DNA of 64,000 nucleotides from an uncultured Oscillospiraceae bacterium. GTDB taxonomy: Bacteria > Bacillota > Clostridia > Oscillospirales > Acutalibacteraceae. Of this stretch, positions 16,518 through 24,532 are shown one piece after another; the first letter of the stretch is position 1; every line of letters starts with the position of its first letter. Location of the stretch: contig URFG01000002.1 of the NCBI GenBank assembly GCA_900547095.1, positions 124,001 to 188,000 of the forward strand. Reading direction: 5' to 3'. The translations under genes were made by a program, and so were the position numbers. The notes beneath the pieces were generated by a model. It searched no databases. It was not told the origin of the DNA and saw only the letters and a list, made by a program, of their open reading frames with translations.

Positions 16518-16892
16518 ATGGAAAAGTCATTGTTTGAACAGATGGGCGGCACATACACAATGCAGGGCGATTATCTGCTGCCGGACATTGAATTGCCAGA
16601 ACAAGAAGAAAAACCTATTGGAATTTGGGGACAACTACGATTACGCTATCTAAAACAGCACCGCAAAGTGCTATATTACAATCTGCTCACAAGCGGCAAA
16701 TTGAATGAACACCTTGCCGATATTAACGAGCAGGCAGAGAATATGTTTTCTCGGCTTGTAAAGCAATTAGCAGAGAGTGAGGGCGTAACAGAACAGTTAA
16801 AAGCCAATGACCAAATGGCTTGGGTTAGACGAATGAATAATGTCCGCAACCGCGCCACTGAAATTGTAAACAAAGACTTGATATACACTTAA
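16518..16892 (+). CDS. tnpV: TnpV-family transposon-encoded protein
   Basis: 124 residues. SLFEQMGGTYTMQGDYLLPD, KPIGIWGQLRLRYLK and the WVRRMNNVRNRATEIV tail match the TnpV family named from Tn4451-type transposons. TnpV is an accessory protein, not a transposase, and its role is unknown. The ATG at 16518 is preferred over the in-frame TTG at 16512 because GGAGGG (16506-16511) is six bases upstream of it. The protein is probably cytosolic. Its presence marks the island as mobile DNA but does not show that the element can still move. Confidence 0.85.
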   Translation: MEKSLFEQMGGTYTMQGDYLLPDIELPEQEEKPIGIWGQLRLRYLKQHRKVLYYNLLTSGKLNEHLADINEQAENMFSRLVKQLAESEGVTEQLKANDQMAWVRRMNNVRNRATEIVNKDLIYT

Positions 16893-16934
16893 AATTTACG
16901 GCAGGAAGCAATTATACTTCCTGCCGTAAATTTT
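16891..16934. terminator. Bidirectional terminator between tnpV and the helicase gene
   Basis: Perfect 18-bp inverted repeat (16891-16908 with 16917-16934), loop of eight, with A-rich and T-rich flanks serving the two convergent genes. Confidence 0.85.
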
Positions 16935-19860
16935 ATTCCGTTTTTAAGTATCCCTGAATGAAAGCGTCGGGGAATACAAATGTCTTTTCGCCAACTGCAA
17001 ATTTTACACGAATCTTTTTCTGTGCCTTGTCCATGAAAGATATTTTGCCTTCACCAAAAGACTTATGAACAACAATATCCCCCGTGGAAACCATTGGTAT
17101 TTGGGGCTCTTCCTTCGGCTTTTGTATCGCAGATACAGTTTGTTCATTCTGCTTGGCAATTTCGTATTTTTCTGTAATAACAGGTTTTGACGAAACTGCC
17201 GTCTTTGGCTTTGCAGGAACAGGCTTTTTAACGGGCGTCTTATCTTCTTGTTCAAAGGCAGACATGACAGCAGACTGCAACGCCATTGACGCTTGCTGAT
17301 TTGCATAAAGCTCGTTAAATTCATCACGGCGAAGAACAGTATCCCAACCGCCGACATCTTCACCATCGTGCATATCAATGCCAGCATAGTTAAGGCTTGA
17401 ACTTTCATACCGTCTGAAGCCGAAGATGCCCTGATTCATCTTTTCTGGGTCAAAAAGACCGATGTCGCAAAGAACATCAAAATCATTGACATTTAAGCCT
17501 GTCACCTTTTTGAAAAGTTCGGGTTCTAATTTTGTAATAACATCCTTGATGGTCTGTTCACGGTATTCTGTGAGATACATAAATGAAGGAATACGAGCCG
17601 CAAGTTTGAGAAGATTTTCCTGAACTTGTTTGCGAAGTGACTTAATATTTTTCTCTTCATCGCTAAGTTCCTTTTTTTCTTTTTTGTCTTTCTTTTCGTC
17701 ATTCTCTTTTTTGGCCTTTTTAATTGCTTCACTACGATTGATAATTGTTTCTATTTCCCGATTAAGCGAACGGAAGCCCTCGATTTTCATAAGTGCATCA
17801 AGCGCTTCGGGCTTGTCCTGCAACCTTTTCAGAGTTTCGTTATCAACATGAACAAGCAATGCAGTTTGCCAACGCTTTGCAAGCAATGTTGCTGATGTTC
17901 CGGCATAAGTGATATCAAGTACATCCTGAGCAGATATAACATTCATAGATGCACCATCAAAAGCAAGAACAGGCAAGAATTTCATAAATTCGCCAACCTT
18001 TTGTTCAGGATTGCTTTCTGATGTGTTAAGTCTGCAAGAATAATCCGAAATTTGTCTTAGTGCTCGGTTGAGAGCAAAGTCAAAAATATAACATTCCCGC
18101 TTTATAATTTCAATTTTTCCCTCATTATTAACAGTTGTCCAAGGCGATTGAACACGGAACGCCGACTGAAAATATGTTTCGGGTGATTTAAGATTGCACA
18201 GCATAAAAATGCCTGTCCATGGTCTTACCGTGACACCCGTCATCAATTTACCGCAGGACAAAGTAATAGTTTTTGTCTTTAACGGGTCGCCCATAGCATT
18301 TTTAACAGGCGGTAAAGCGTCAATGCCTATGCCTGCTTTCGTTCCGGCACAAACGATAACCTTATAATCGTTAAAAAACTTGTTTGCAGGAGAATTAAGA
18401 AGATTTCCCATTGCAAAGCAAGATGCAACAGACGGTAAATACCACACTGTATGGGTGAGAGAATTTTTGAGCGTTGAGTCAGAAAACGGCATAGGCGGTT
18501 TTTCACTGCCCATTTTTAATCCGTCAACAATGTTCCCCTTGCCCTGAATAAGCTCAAGCCATTTTTGCACGTAGTCTTCATATACAAAATGCGAACTCTC
18601 AATATTACCCTTTTCCAAAGGCTCTGCCTTGAAAAACTCGTTGAGGTCAAACTCGTCAAATTCACCGCCCATAGCAACCTGAGTAATACTTTCCGGCACT
18701 TTATATGTAAGCATAACCATTCTTGGTAATGCCGCATAAGGATTTTCACCCTTGCCCTGCCAAGTGGCTTTTGCGTTTTGCTCGTCTGAATATGTCCAAT
18801 TAAAAATCTGGTCTTCCAAAAATTCACCCGTGTATAAAGCACGAAACGGTGTGCCAGATAAATACAAATAGCATTTTGTTGTTATATCAATCCAAGTTTC
18901 ATTTATGGCGTCACCCGCTTCGGTTGCCTGATATTTTTCAGGGTCAAATGCGGCATCTGCCTCTTCATCGGGCTTTTCAAACAGCTTTTGAGCATTTTCA
19001 CGCCAAGCGCCGAAATGGTACTCGTCAAAAACAACCATATCCCAATTCGTTGTATGTATAAATTCGTTTTTTGGCTTGATACCGCCATTTTCATTAGTGC
19101 CCAGAAGGTTTTGAAACGAGCCGAATACAACGATAGGTCTTGATTGGTCGCACTGTGCATACAAACGGTCAAAGCTTGTTTTATCGTATTTTGCTTCTTT
19201 GTCCGAAACAAACTGCCAACCATCAAAATCAACATGTGTTTCCAAATCCTCATACCAAGCCGACTCAACCGCAGGCTTAAAAGTAAGAACAAGTATTCTT
19301 TTATAGTTCAATTTTTTTGCGAGTTGATATGCGGCAAAGGTTTTACCAAAACGCATTTTTGCATTCCACAAATATTTTGGTGGACGGGTCGGGTCTTCCT
19401 TTGCCATACGGACAAAATACGCCGCAGTATCGTTCACAGCCTTCTTCTGCTCTTCTCTCATACCGAAATGAGCCGTTCTGCCTATGGTGTATTTTGTGTT
19501 GTTGCGAACCGAATTTATAACGGCAAGTGCTTCGTCTTTGCTGACCTTGAACCATTCGTTACGGTCTTCGCCATCATTGAGTTGTGCATAACCGTTTTTT
19601 CGCAGCACTGCGTGAATGTCCTTATCGGTAAAGCAAGTGCCGTCATCACGCATTGCAGAAACGGTAAAAAGCGTTTTGTGAGCAAGACCGGCAGTGTGGG
19701 TTTGCTCGTTTATTCGGCTTTCAACATCTTCCTTGTCGGTATAGCCGATTTTTATGTAGCCGTTGTGGTTTGGCACATCTGGCAGAACATACCCATAAAT
19801 TGTAGGGCAAACGACAGGACGGGATTGTAAAATTTGACTTAAAGATATAGTATTAGCCAT
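16933..19860 (-). CDS. GIY-YIG/T5orf172 nuclease-SF2 helicase fusion (restriction-like subunit)
   Basis: About 975 residues from the ATG at 19860. Numbering below counts from an in-frame GTG nine bases earlier. Residues 20-115 resemble the T5orf172 branch of GIY-YIG nucleases: IYGYVLP (24-30), YIKIGYT (38-44), Arg52 and NEWF with Glu105. Residues about 130-650 are an SF2 DEAD/H ATPase of the type III/ISP restriction kind: MRFGKT Walker A variant (172-177), DEYH (282-285), YLSGTPFR, and a C-terminal RecA lobe with VRPWTGIFML and FQSAFRVQSPW. Residues 680-740 are a charged coiled coil. The last 55 residues (VVHKSFGEGKI...KVKFAVGEKTFVFPDAF) resemble the Tudor-like C-terminus of PcrA that contacts RNA polymerase. 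It would cleave DNA with ATP-driven translocation. It overlaps the methylase gene by eight bases and is the third gene of the putative R-M operon. Confidence 0.8.
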   Translation of the reverse strand: MANTISLSQILQSRPVVCPTIYGYVLPDVPNHNGYIKIGYTDKEDVESRINEQTHTAGLAHKTLFTVSAMRDDGTCFTDKDIHAVLRKNGYAQLNDGEDRNEWFKVSKDEALAVINSVRNNTKYTIGRTAHFGMREEQKKAVNDTAAYFVRMAKEDPTRPPKYLWNAKMRFGKTFAAYQLAKKLNYKRILVLTFKPAVESAWYEDLETHVDFDGWQFVSDKEAKYDKTSFDRLYAQCDQSRPIVVFGSFQNLLGTNENGGIKPKNEFIHTTNWDMVVFDEYHFGAWRENAQKLFEKPDEEADAAFDPEKYQATEAGDAINETWIDITTKCYLYLSGTPFRALYTGEFLEDQIFNWTYSDEQNAKATWQGKGENPYAALPRMVMLTYKVPESITQVAMGGEFDEFDLNEFFKAEPLEKGNIESSHFVYEDYVQKWLELIQGKGNIVDGLKMGSEKPPMPFSDSTLKNSLTHTVWYLPSVASCFAMGNLLNSPANKFFNDYKVIVCAGTKAGIGIDALPPVKNAMGDPLKTKTITLSCGKLMTGVTVRPWTGIFMLCNLKSPETYFQSAFRVQSPWTTVNNEGKIEIIKRECYIFDFALNRALRQISDYSCRLNTSESNPEQKVGEFMKFLPVLAFDGASMNVISAQDVLDITYAGTSATLLAKRWQTALLVHVDNETLKRLQDKPEALDALMKIEGFRSLNREIETIINRSEAIKKAKKENDEKKDKKEKKELSDEEKNIKSLRKQVQENLLKLAARIPSFMYLTEYREQTIKDVITKLEPELFKKVTGLNVNDFDVLCDIGLFDPEKMNQGIFGFRRYESSSLNYAGIDMHDGEDVGGWDTVLRRDEFNELYANQQASMALQSAVMSAFEQEDKTPVKKPVPAKPKTAVSSKPVITEKYEIAKQNEQTVSAIQKPKEEPQIPMVSTGDIVVHKSFGEGKISFMDKAQKKIRVKFAVGEKTFVFPDAFIQGYLKTE

Positions 19861-21550
19861 TATTATCACCGCCTAAATCCATAGGTCTAATCATCGACTC
19901 GATAAATTCTATTTCTTCATTATTAAGACTGTATTTTGCATATAATTCCTCATCAGTCCAAGACTTTGAAAAGTCTTGGATGGGGACAAATTGATAAACG
20001 CCACGAGGACCGTTTTGTGTTTTCTTTTTGATACTAACTAAATATCTGAAAAATCTTGTTTGGATATACGTTATGATATTCTTGCATTCATTTTCAGTAA
20101 AATTATGTTTCTCAGGGTCATAGCCTATAACCAAAAATGTTTGAGAGCAAACACTATTTGGTTCACCATAAAATGGTTTGCCTAATATTTGGTCATCATA
20201 TCCACTACCACCTGCGGCTGGTATATAAACCTTATGAATATCTTTTGTTTGAACATTTTTAGGTAATTGCTTTTCACTAATCCAACGGAAAGTTCGTTCT
20301 CTATTTATATTTACATAATATTTTATATTGTGAATACTATCCTTATTGGATTTATAGCCTGTCCAATTTGAAGTTAATAATTCGCTGTTATCAAAAAAGT
20401 GTTTTGCACTGACTAAACCTGAAAAATTATTATCATTATTTAAGAAATAATTGCCTTCAATTTTTTCAATTTTTTCTAATATAGAATATGCCTGTGGATC
20501 TCGAACAACTATACCTGCATTTTTTGAGTCTAAATAGTCATAACGTTCAAGAACTTTTTTATCTTGTGCCTGATGAAAATAATAAGTACACTTACCACTA
20601 TAATCCTTATCCCATAAAAAATAATTTACACCACCTTTAATTTCAACACCCGGAAAACATTCTGAAGCATTTTCAAAATCGTGAATTATCTTAAATTGGT
20701 TTGAATGTAAAGCCGCATCAACCCACGCTTCAGGTATGCCTTGCGCTGTTTTTGTCATCCAGCGGCTGGGGGTAATCATACATAAATATTTAGGATTTAA
20801 TTTTATTGCTTGTTCTATAAATAGATTATATATAGATTTTGCATTTGCACTGTTACCGCCCTCGATACCGAAGGTCATCTGATAAGGCGGATTACCTATA
20901 ATTACATCGAATTTCATATTAAATATTTCCTCTGGCTTAATTGTATGTATAAATTCATAGGCGTATGTTTCAAGTTCTTTTCCCCTGTCATAAGTTCCTT
21001 TTGCGGCACCGCAATATACGCATTTACCATTTTGCCAAACATGTTCCGTTCTTCTAAAACGAATATTACCCTCGGCATTATCAAATTTTGTTATTGAATA
21101 CGGTCCATTCGGATATTTTGAGCAATATAAACTTCTGCGTGAAAGAAGGCTTGTGAGTTCGGTTATAGCAATTCCGTAAAGTTGTTTGTGAAAAATATGG
21201 TCTATTGTATCCTGCAACTGTTTTTGAAAAGCAATATCATATTCGTCAAGCGAAATATCAAGGCTTTTCTTTTCACTTATTTGCGCAGAGCGCTCTTTGT
21301 AGCCGGGCAACTGTGCGTCAAGGCAACGCTTTGCAATTTCACGCAGAAAAACACCTGTTTTGGTCGCAGGGTCAAGGAAAGTTGTGTTAGGGTCGGCAAA
21401 CAATTCCTGCGGCAGCAAATCAAGCATTTTATTGACTATTTCAGGAGGTGTAAAAACCTCATCGTTCGAGAGGTTCGCTATGCAAGATAATACATCGGGC
21501 ACGTGGGTTTGATGAGTTGATACTCTGTCAAAAAATGATTGTTCAGCCAT
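19853..21550 (-). CDS. Eco57I-type N6-adenine DNA methylase subunit (M2)
   Basis: 565 residues. The catalytic motif IV NPPY is at 220-223 (FDVIIGNPPYQM), which specifies amino-group (N6-adenine) methylation. The SAM-binding motif I reads FLDPATKTG (58-66) in place of the usual DPACGSG, so it may be weak. A small zinc finger (CVYCGAAKG, 177-185) interrupts the methylase fold. The C-terminal part after about residue 330 resembles a target recognition region, with aromatic and asparagine-rich stretches. Its N-terminus (EVFTPPEIVNKML) is clearly homologous to M1, which overlaps it by eight bases upstream. It would protect host DNA against, or act in complex with, the helicase-nuclease encoded downstream. 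Confidence 0.85.
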   Translation of the reverse strand: MAEQSFFDRVSTHQTHVPDVLSCIANLSNDEVFTPPEIVNKMLDLLPQELFADPNTTFLDPATKTGVFLREIAKRCLDAQLPGYKERSAQISEKKSLDISLDEYDIAFQKQLQDTIDHIFHKQLYGIAITELTSLLSRRSLYCSKYPNGPYSITKFDNAEGNIRFRRTEHVWQNGKCVYCGAAKGTYDRGKELETYAYEFIHTIKPEEIFNMKFDVIIGNPPYQMTFGIEGGNSANAKSIYNLFIEQAIKLNPKYLCMITPSRWMTKTAQGIPEAWVDAALHSNQFKIIHDFENASECFPGVEIKGGVNYFLWDKDYSGKCTYYFHQAQDKKVLERYDYLDSKNAGIVVRDPQAYSILEKIEKIEGNYFLNNDNNFSGLVSAKHFFDNSELLTSNWTGYKSNKDSIHNIKYYVNINRERTFRWISEKQLPKNVQTKDIHKVYIPAAGGSGYDDQILGKPFYGEPNSVCSQTFLVIGYDPEKHNFTENECKNIITYIQTRFFRYLVSIKKKTQNGPRGVYQFVPIQDFSKSWTDEELYAKYSLNNEEIEFIESMIRPMDLGGDNNG

Positions 21551-22253
21551 TTTCTTTTAACCTCCTGTAATGTAACGGCGGATATTCCCTAAGAGGTATA
21601 GGCTCATATTCGCCTGTAACGGAATTTATTTTTAAGTAGTTATAAATGTCATCAATATCTGTTTCTAAAGATATTTGTTTTTGATTTTTTGGTTTTTCGT
21701 TTGCTTTTAAAAGAACATCAAGCCTATAATCCCTGCGTTTTAGCATATACATTCTTCCGCAGGTCTTAAATTCGGCAAATGTTATATATTCTTCGGTGTC
21801 ATTCTGATTTTCATCAACGCACATCATAGTAAGGGCGTTTCCGCACACAATGTTTTTGGACAAAATATATTTAACGGATTCGCGCGTTTGTTCATTGCAA
21901 TCTTTTTTGCAAGCGGTTTTATACGCCTTGTTCCATTGTTCAAAAAGTCTTTGCCTGCATTCCTCTGCATTGTCCTGCATAATGTCCACACCGTAAAGCG
22001 AAGCCACCGCCCGAACGGAAAGCCACTCCCAAGCAATACGGTCGCCTTTTGTATCCTTTTTAACACGGGCAAGTTTACGAGCAAGGATTTCAGCAAGGAA
22101 ATTACCGTTACCGCAGGCAGGTTCAAGAAATGTTGCGTCTACATTGTCACACTGTGCCGCAACCAAATCGCACATTGATTTCACTTCGCGCTCTGCGGTA
22201 AAGACCTCACCGTGCTCGGCAACGCGTTCTTTAGATTTAACCTGCTGTTTCAT
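21543..22253 (-). CDS. Short N6-adenine methylase homologue (M1, SAM-binding half)
   Basis: 236 residues with an intact motif I, FLEPACGNGNFL (43-54), preceded by GEVFTAEREVKSM, but without any NPPY catalytic motif. It therefore probably cannot methylate by itself. Its N-terminal 60 residues parallel those of M2, whose motif I is degenerate but whose NPPY is intact, so the two may complement each other as a heterodimer. First gene of the minus-strand operon M1-M2-helicase. The ribosome site (GTGGTGG) is weak. Upstream lies the putative invertible promoter segment. Alternatively M1 is a decayed duplicate. Confidence 0.75.
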   Translation of the reverse strand: MKQQVKSKERVAEHGEVFTAEREVKSMCDLVAAQCDNVDATFLEPACGNGNFLAEILARKLARVKKDTKGDRIAWEWLSVRAVASLYGVDIMQDNAEECRQRLFEQWNKAYKTACKKDCNEQTRESVKYILSKNIVCGNALTMMCVDENQNDTEEYITFAEFKTCGRMYMLKRRDYRLDVLLKANEKPKNQKQISLETDIDDIYNYLKINSVTGEYEPIPLREYPPLHYRRLKENG

Positions 22254-22294
22254 TTACGTACCACCACTCTTTAATCACTTCTCGTTTATAAAAG

Positions 22295-22314
22295 AACATA
22301 ATTCGCATTATGTT
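22295..22314 (+). repeat. Left inverted repeat of the invertible segment
   Basis: AACATAATTCGCATTATGTT. Its exact reverse complement is at 22548-22567. Each copy is itself an eight-base-arm palindrome around TCGC. The ATTATGTT arms resemble Xer-type recombinase half-sites. Confidence 0.8.
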
Positions 22315-22326
22315 ATACTTTGTCGC

Positions 22327-22363
22327 AAAAAAATAAACGCTCACGGTCAAATCGTGAACGCTT
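22327..22363 (-). terminator. Terminator shielding the methylase operon
   Basis: On the minus strand an 11-pair stem (AAGCGTTCACG / CGTGAGCGTTT, two G-U pairs) is followed by ATTTTTTT. It would stop transcripts coming from the recombinase gene before they reach M1. Confidence 0.75.
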
Positions 22364-22481
22364 AGAATAAAAACAGGTATGACAAATCAAGCCTTTTCGC
22401 TTTTAAAGTTTGAGAAGGCTTATTTGTGCTATGTAAATTACGACAATTCTCTTACAAATCATACATTTTGGTTAAAATTAA

Positions 22482-22510
22482 TTGTTTTTTCTCTGTTATT
22501 ATGCTATACT
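22482..22510 (+). promoter_or_regulatory. Promoter inside the invertible segment
   Basis: TTGTTT (22482-22487), 17-base spacer, TGC plus TATACT (22505-22510), an extended -10. In this orientation it drives only about 80 bases of transcript into the terminator at 22571-22593. Confidence 0.7.
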
Positions 22511-22547
22511 ATAAAATAAATGTGTTATTCTTGATTTTTAATTTTAC

Positions 22548-22567
22548 AACATAATGCGAATTATGTT
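22548..22567 (-). repeat. Right inverted repeat of the invertible segment
   Basis: AACATAATGCGAATTATGTT on the plus strand, the exact reverse complement of 22295-22314. Confidence 0.8.
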
Positions 22568-22570
22568 ATT

Positions 22571-22593
22571 GCCGCCGATTTGGTGGCTTTTTT
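22571..22593 (+). terminator. Terminator facing the invertible promoter
   Basis: GCCGCC / GGTGGC six-pair stem (one G-U), loop GATTT, then TTTTTT, placed just outside the right inverted repeat. It protects the recombinase gene from antisense transcription in the present orientation. Confidence 0.7.
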
Positions 22594-23435
22594 CATATAA
22601 TTAGGTGCATACTTTCCATACGCCGACGGTGTTCGTCGCCGGTGGTGACGATATAAATTCGTGTAGTGTTAATACTGCTATGACCTAAAATATCGGCAAG
22701 TTTGGCAATATCCTTTTCTATACCGTAAAATGTGCGGGCAAAAAGATGGCGCAGGTTATGCGGAAAAACCTTGTTTGGGTTCACATTTGCGCTTTCGCAT
22801 AGGTTTTTCATCTCCCGCCATATATTTGTGCGGCTTATCGGTTTGCCGCTACGGGTTATAAATATTGCACCCGACTTAATACCTTGCTCTGCTGCATAGC
22901 GGAGCAGTTTTTGTTTTAGCCCCTTTACGACAAACACAGTTCTTGTTTTGCCTTTAAGCGATACCGTCGCCTCGCCGTGCTTTGCCGCCTCGACAGTTAT
23001 AAATTGCAGTTCGCTGACCCTGATACCTGTACCGCATATCGTCTGCAAGATAAGGTTTAGTCGCTCGTTACCTTTTTGCTTAGCAGCATTCACAAGGCGG
23101 ATATACTCTGCCTTTGTTAATTCCTTTTCTTCGGGGCAATAAATCTGCCGTTGCAGTTTGATAGATTTTACCTTCAAATCTGCCCAACCTAAAAAGACAA
23201 AAAGACTGTTGATAGAAGCCAACATTGAGTTAATACTCCGTACGGCATAATTGTCGGCTATAAGTTTGTTTTTGTAGGCTATAACCGTTTCTTTGGTTAT
23301 TTCTTTCCTGCCGCAAAAGGTAAAGAATGCCGATACATCACGGATATATTTATCTACCGTGTTTTCGCTTTTCTCATCCGTTTTCAGCCAAGTGTAAAAG
23401 TCTTGAATTTTGCTTTGCGTTAAAGTCCTTTCCAT
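22593..23435 (-). CDS. Tyrosine recombinase (XerD-like integrase/invertase)
   Basis: 280 residues. The N-terminal SAM-like core-binding domain (residues 1-90, TQSKIQDFYTWLKTDEKSEN) is followed by the catalytic domain: Arg in GTGIRVSELQ, Lys in the beta-hairpin SLKGKTRTVFV, HNLRHLFA (His-x-x-Arg), His in LGHSSINTT and the nucleophile Tyr in TTRIYIV. All catalytic residues are present. A CGGAGG ribosome site precedes the ATG. It is the only recombinase in the island, so it could be the island integrase, the invertase for the adjacent 22295-22567 segment, or both. Its place next to the inverted repeats, and in mid-island rather than at an end, favours the invertase role. Confidence 0.9.
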   Translation of the reverse strand: MERTLTQSKIQDFYTWLKTDEKSENTVDKYIRDVSAFFTFCGRKEITKETVIAYKNKLIADNYAVRSINSMLASINSLFVFLGWADLKVKSIKLQRQIYCPEEKELTKAEYIRLVNAAKQKGNERLNLILQTICGTGIRVSELQFITVEAAKHGEATVSLKGKTRTVFVVKGLKQKLLRYAAEQGIKSGAIFITRSGKPISRTNIWREMKNLCESANVNPNKVFPHNLRHLFARTFYGIEKDIAKLADILGHSSINTTRIYIVTTGDEHRRRMESMHLII

Positions 23436-23555
23436 TGTATTTACCTCCGGATATTTTTTATTATTTTACCCGAAAAGTATGATTTAGAAATTGTCAGTAT
23501 AATTTTAGGAAAAGACTTCACACAAGTCGAATGTACCGACTTTGAATATAAAGAC

Positions 23556-23598
23556 AGCCCCGTTAGGATTGCAGAAATTCTGCTTTCCCGGCGGGGCT
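23556..23598. terminator. Hairpin downstream of the AbiH-family gene
   Basis: AGCCCCG (23556-23562) pairs with CGGGGCT (23592-23598), with an inner GCAGAA/TTCTGC stem. T tracts are short on both sides, so termination is plausible but not certain. Confidence 0.45.
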
Positions 23599-23605
23599 TA
23601 TTTCA

Positions 23606-24490
23606 TTATAAGTACAACTCTTGGGTTTTTAGTACAACTCTATTTTCTTTTCTGATTCCTAAATTAGCTAAAACTTTCTCAAAGGTTTTTTCATCTGTGT
23701 CTTCAAAGTAATAAGCTTTCCACATTGCATTCTCGCTAATGAAATTTAAGACTGTTTTAAAATATGGGATATCCACCGTGTTAAGTGAATGTCCTATTAT
23801 AATTACTTCATTTACATTGGACAAACTCTTAAAAAAATCCATATTTTCATCAATTATTTTACTTGTGTTTTTAAGGGTGGCACTGCAATATTTTGATACA
23901 CGATCAAAAGTTGAAACTGCAAAATCGACAAAATTCATTTCTGCTTCTTTTTTCTTTTCTAAAGCATAGGAAATTGCTTTTTTATTACAATGACCTATGA
24001 CTAATTCTTCTTTTTTATTTTTCACATAGCCGTGAATGTGTTTAATATTATCCGAATCGATTTTATAAGCTCTTTCGAGTGTGTCGGTGTAATTAAAGGT
24101 CAGGAAAATTGAATGTTTATTGATTTTATAAACTGGATTTTTCTTTGTATCTATTGTTTCAACCCATAATCGCAAATATTTAGGCAAATCATTTAAAAAC
24201 CTGTACTGATCATCTAACCATCTACCTATACCCATATCATCCATTGGATCATAATCGAGTTCATCTCGCATTTCATTACCCATTTGCGTACCAAACTCCT
24301 CAATATGTGTGGCGCAGGATGGCAATTCATTTTCGAAATCTTTCCATAGTGCATTTGAACGGCAATATCCACTCATTATACTCTCATAATAATCAGGATA
24401 ATTATCACCAAGAAAATCTCCAAAATCACTGTATTTACATTTGATATGGTGTGCAAGATCAAATCCGTTACCTATAATATAAAGGGTCAT
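23606..24490 (-). CDS. AbiH-family phage abortive infection protein
   Basis: 294 residues. The N-terminus LYIIGNGFDLAHHIKCKYSDF is the diagnostic AbiH motif. FLTFNYTDTLE at about 128-138, IHGYVKNKKEELVIGH and IIIGHSLNTVD follow in the family order. AbiH-type proteins are linked to phage exclusion in lactococci; the mechanism is unresolved. AAAGGAAC lies just upstream of the ATG. The gene is 42 bases downstream of the sigma-like gene and could share its transcript. With the R-M-like operon it makes this island a defence cluster. Confidence 0.87.
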   Translation of the reverse strand: MTLYIIGNGFDLAHHIKCKYSDFGDFLGDNYPDYYESIMSGYCRSNALWKDFENELPSCATHIEEFGTQMGNEMRDELDYDPMDDMGIGRWLDDQYRFLNDLPKYLRLWVETIDTKKNPVYKINKHSIFLTFNYTDTLERAYKIDSDNIKHIHGYVKNKKEELVIGHCNKKAISYALEKKKEAEMNFVDFAVSTFDRVSKYCSATLKNTSKIIDENMDFFKSLSNVNEVIIIGHSLNTVDIPYFKTVLNFISENAMWKAYYFEDTDEKTFEKVLANLGIRKENRVVLKTQELYL

Positions 24491-24532
24491 AATAGTTCCT
24501 TTCTTTTAGTTAAATTAATTTAAGTGCTGTTT

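Larger units (their letters stand above)
22295..22567. promoter_or_regulatory. Putative invertible promoter (phase-variation switch) for the R-M operon
   Basis: 273-bp noncoding segment between the methylase start (22253) and the recombinase stop (22593). It is bounded by 20-bp perfect inverted repeats and carries one good promoter (22482-22510) pointing away from the methylases and one terminator hairpin (22327-22363) that stops transcription towards them. A second hairpin of ten pairs lies at 22389-22421. Inversion would put the promoter's -10 box at about 22352-22357 facing M1. As drawn, the R-M operon is OFF. Inversion itself is inferred from architecture and from the adjacent tyrosine recombinase. 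Confidence 0.65.

Noticed and set aside
16518..16892. TnpV-like gene as evidence for an active transposon.
   Set aside because: TnpV is not a transposase and no terminal inverted repeats were found around it.
22295..22567. The two palindromes as repressor operators rather than recombination sites.
   Set aside because: Not excluded, but identical 20-bp inverted copies, the promoter and terminator orientation, and the adjacent recombinase fit inversion better. Each palindrome alone would suffice as an operator.
22593..23435. Calling the recombinase the island's integrase with certainty.
   Set aside because: It lies mid-island beside the inverted repeats, not at an att end. It could serve either function.
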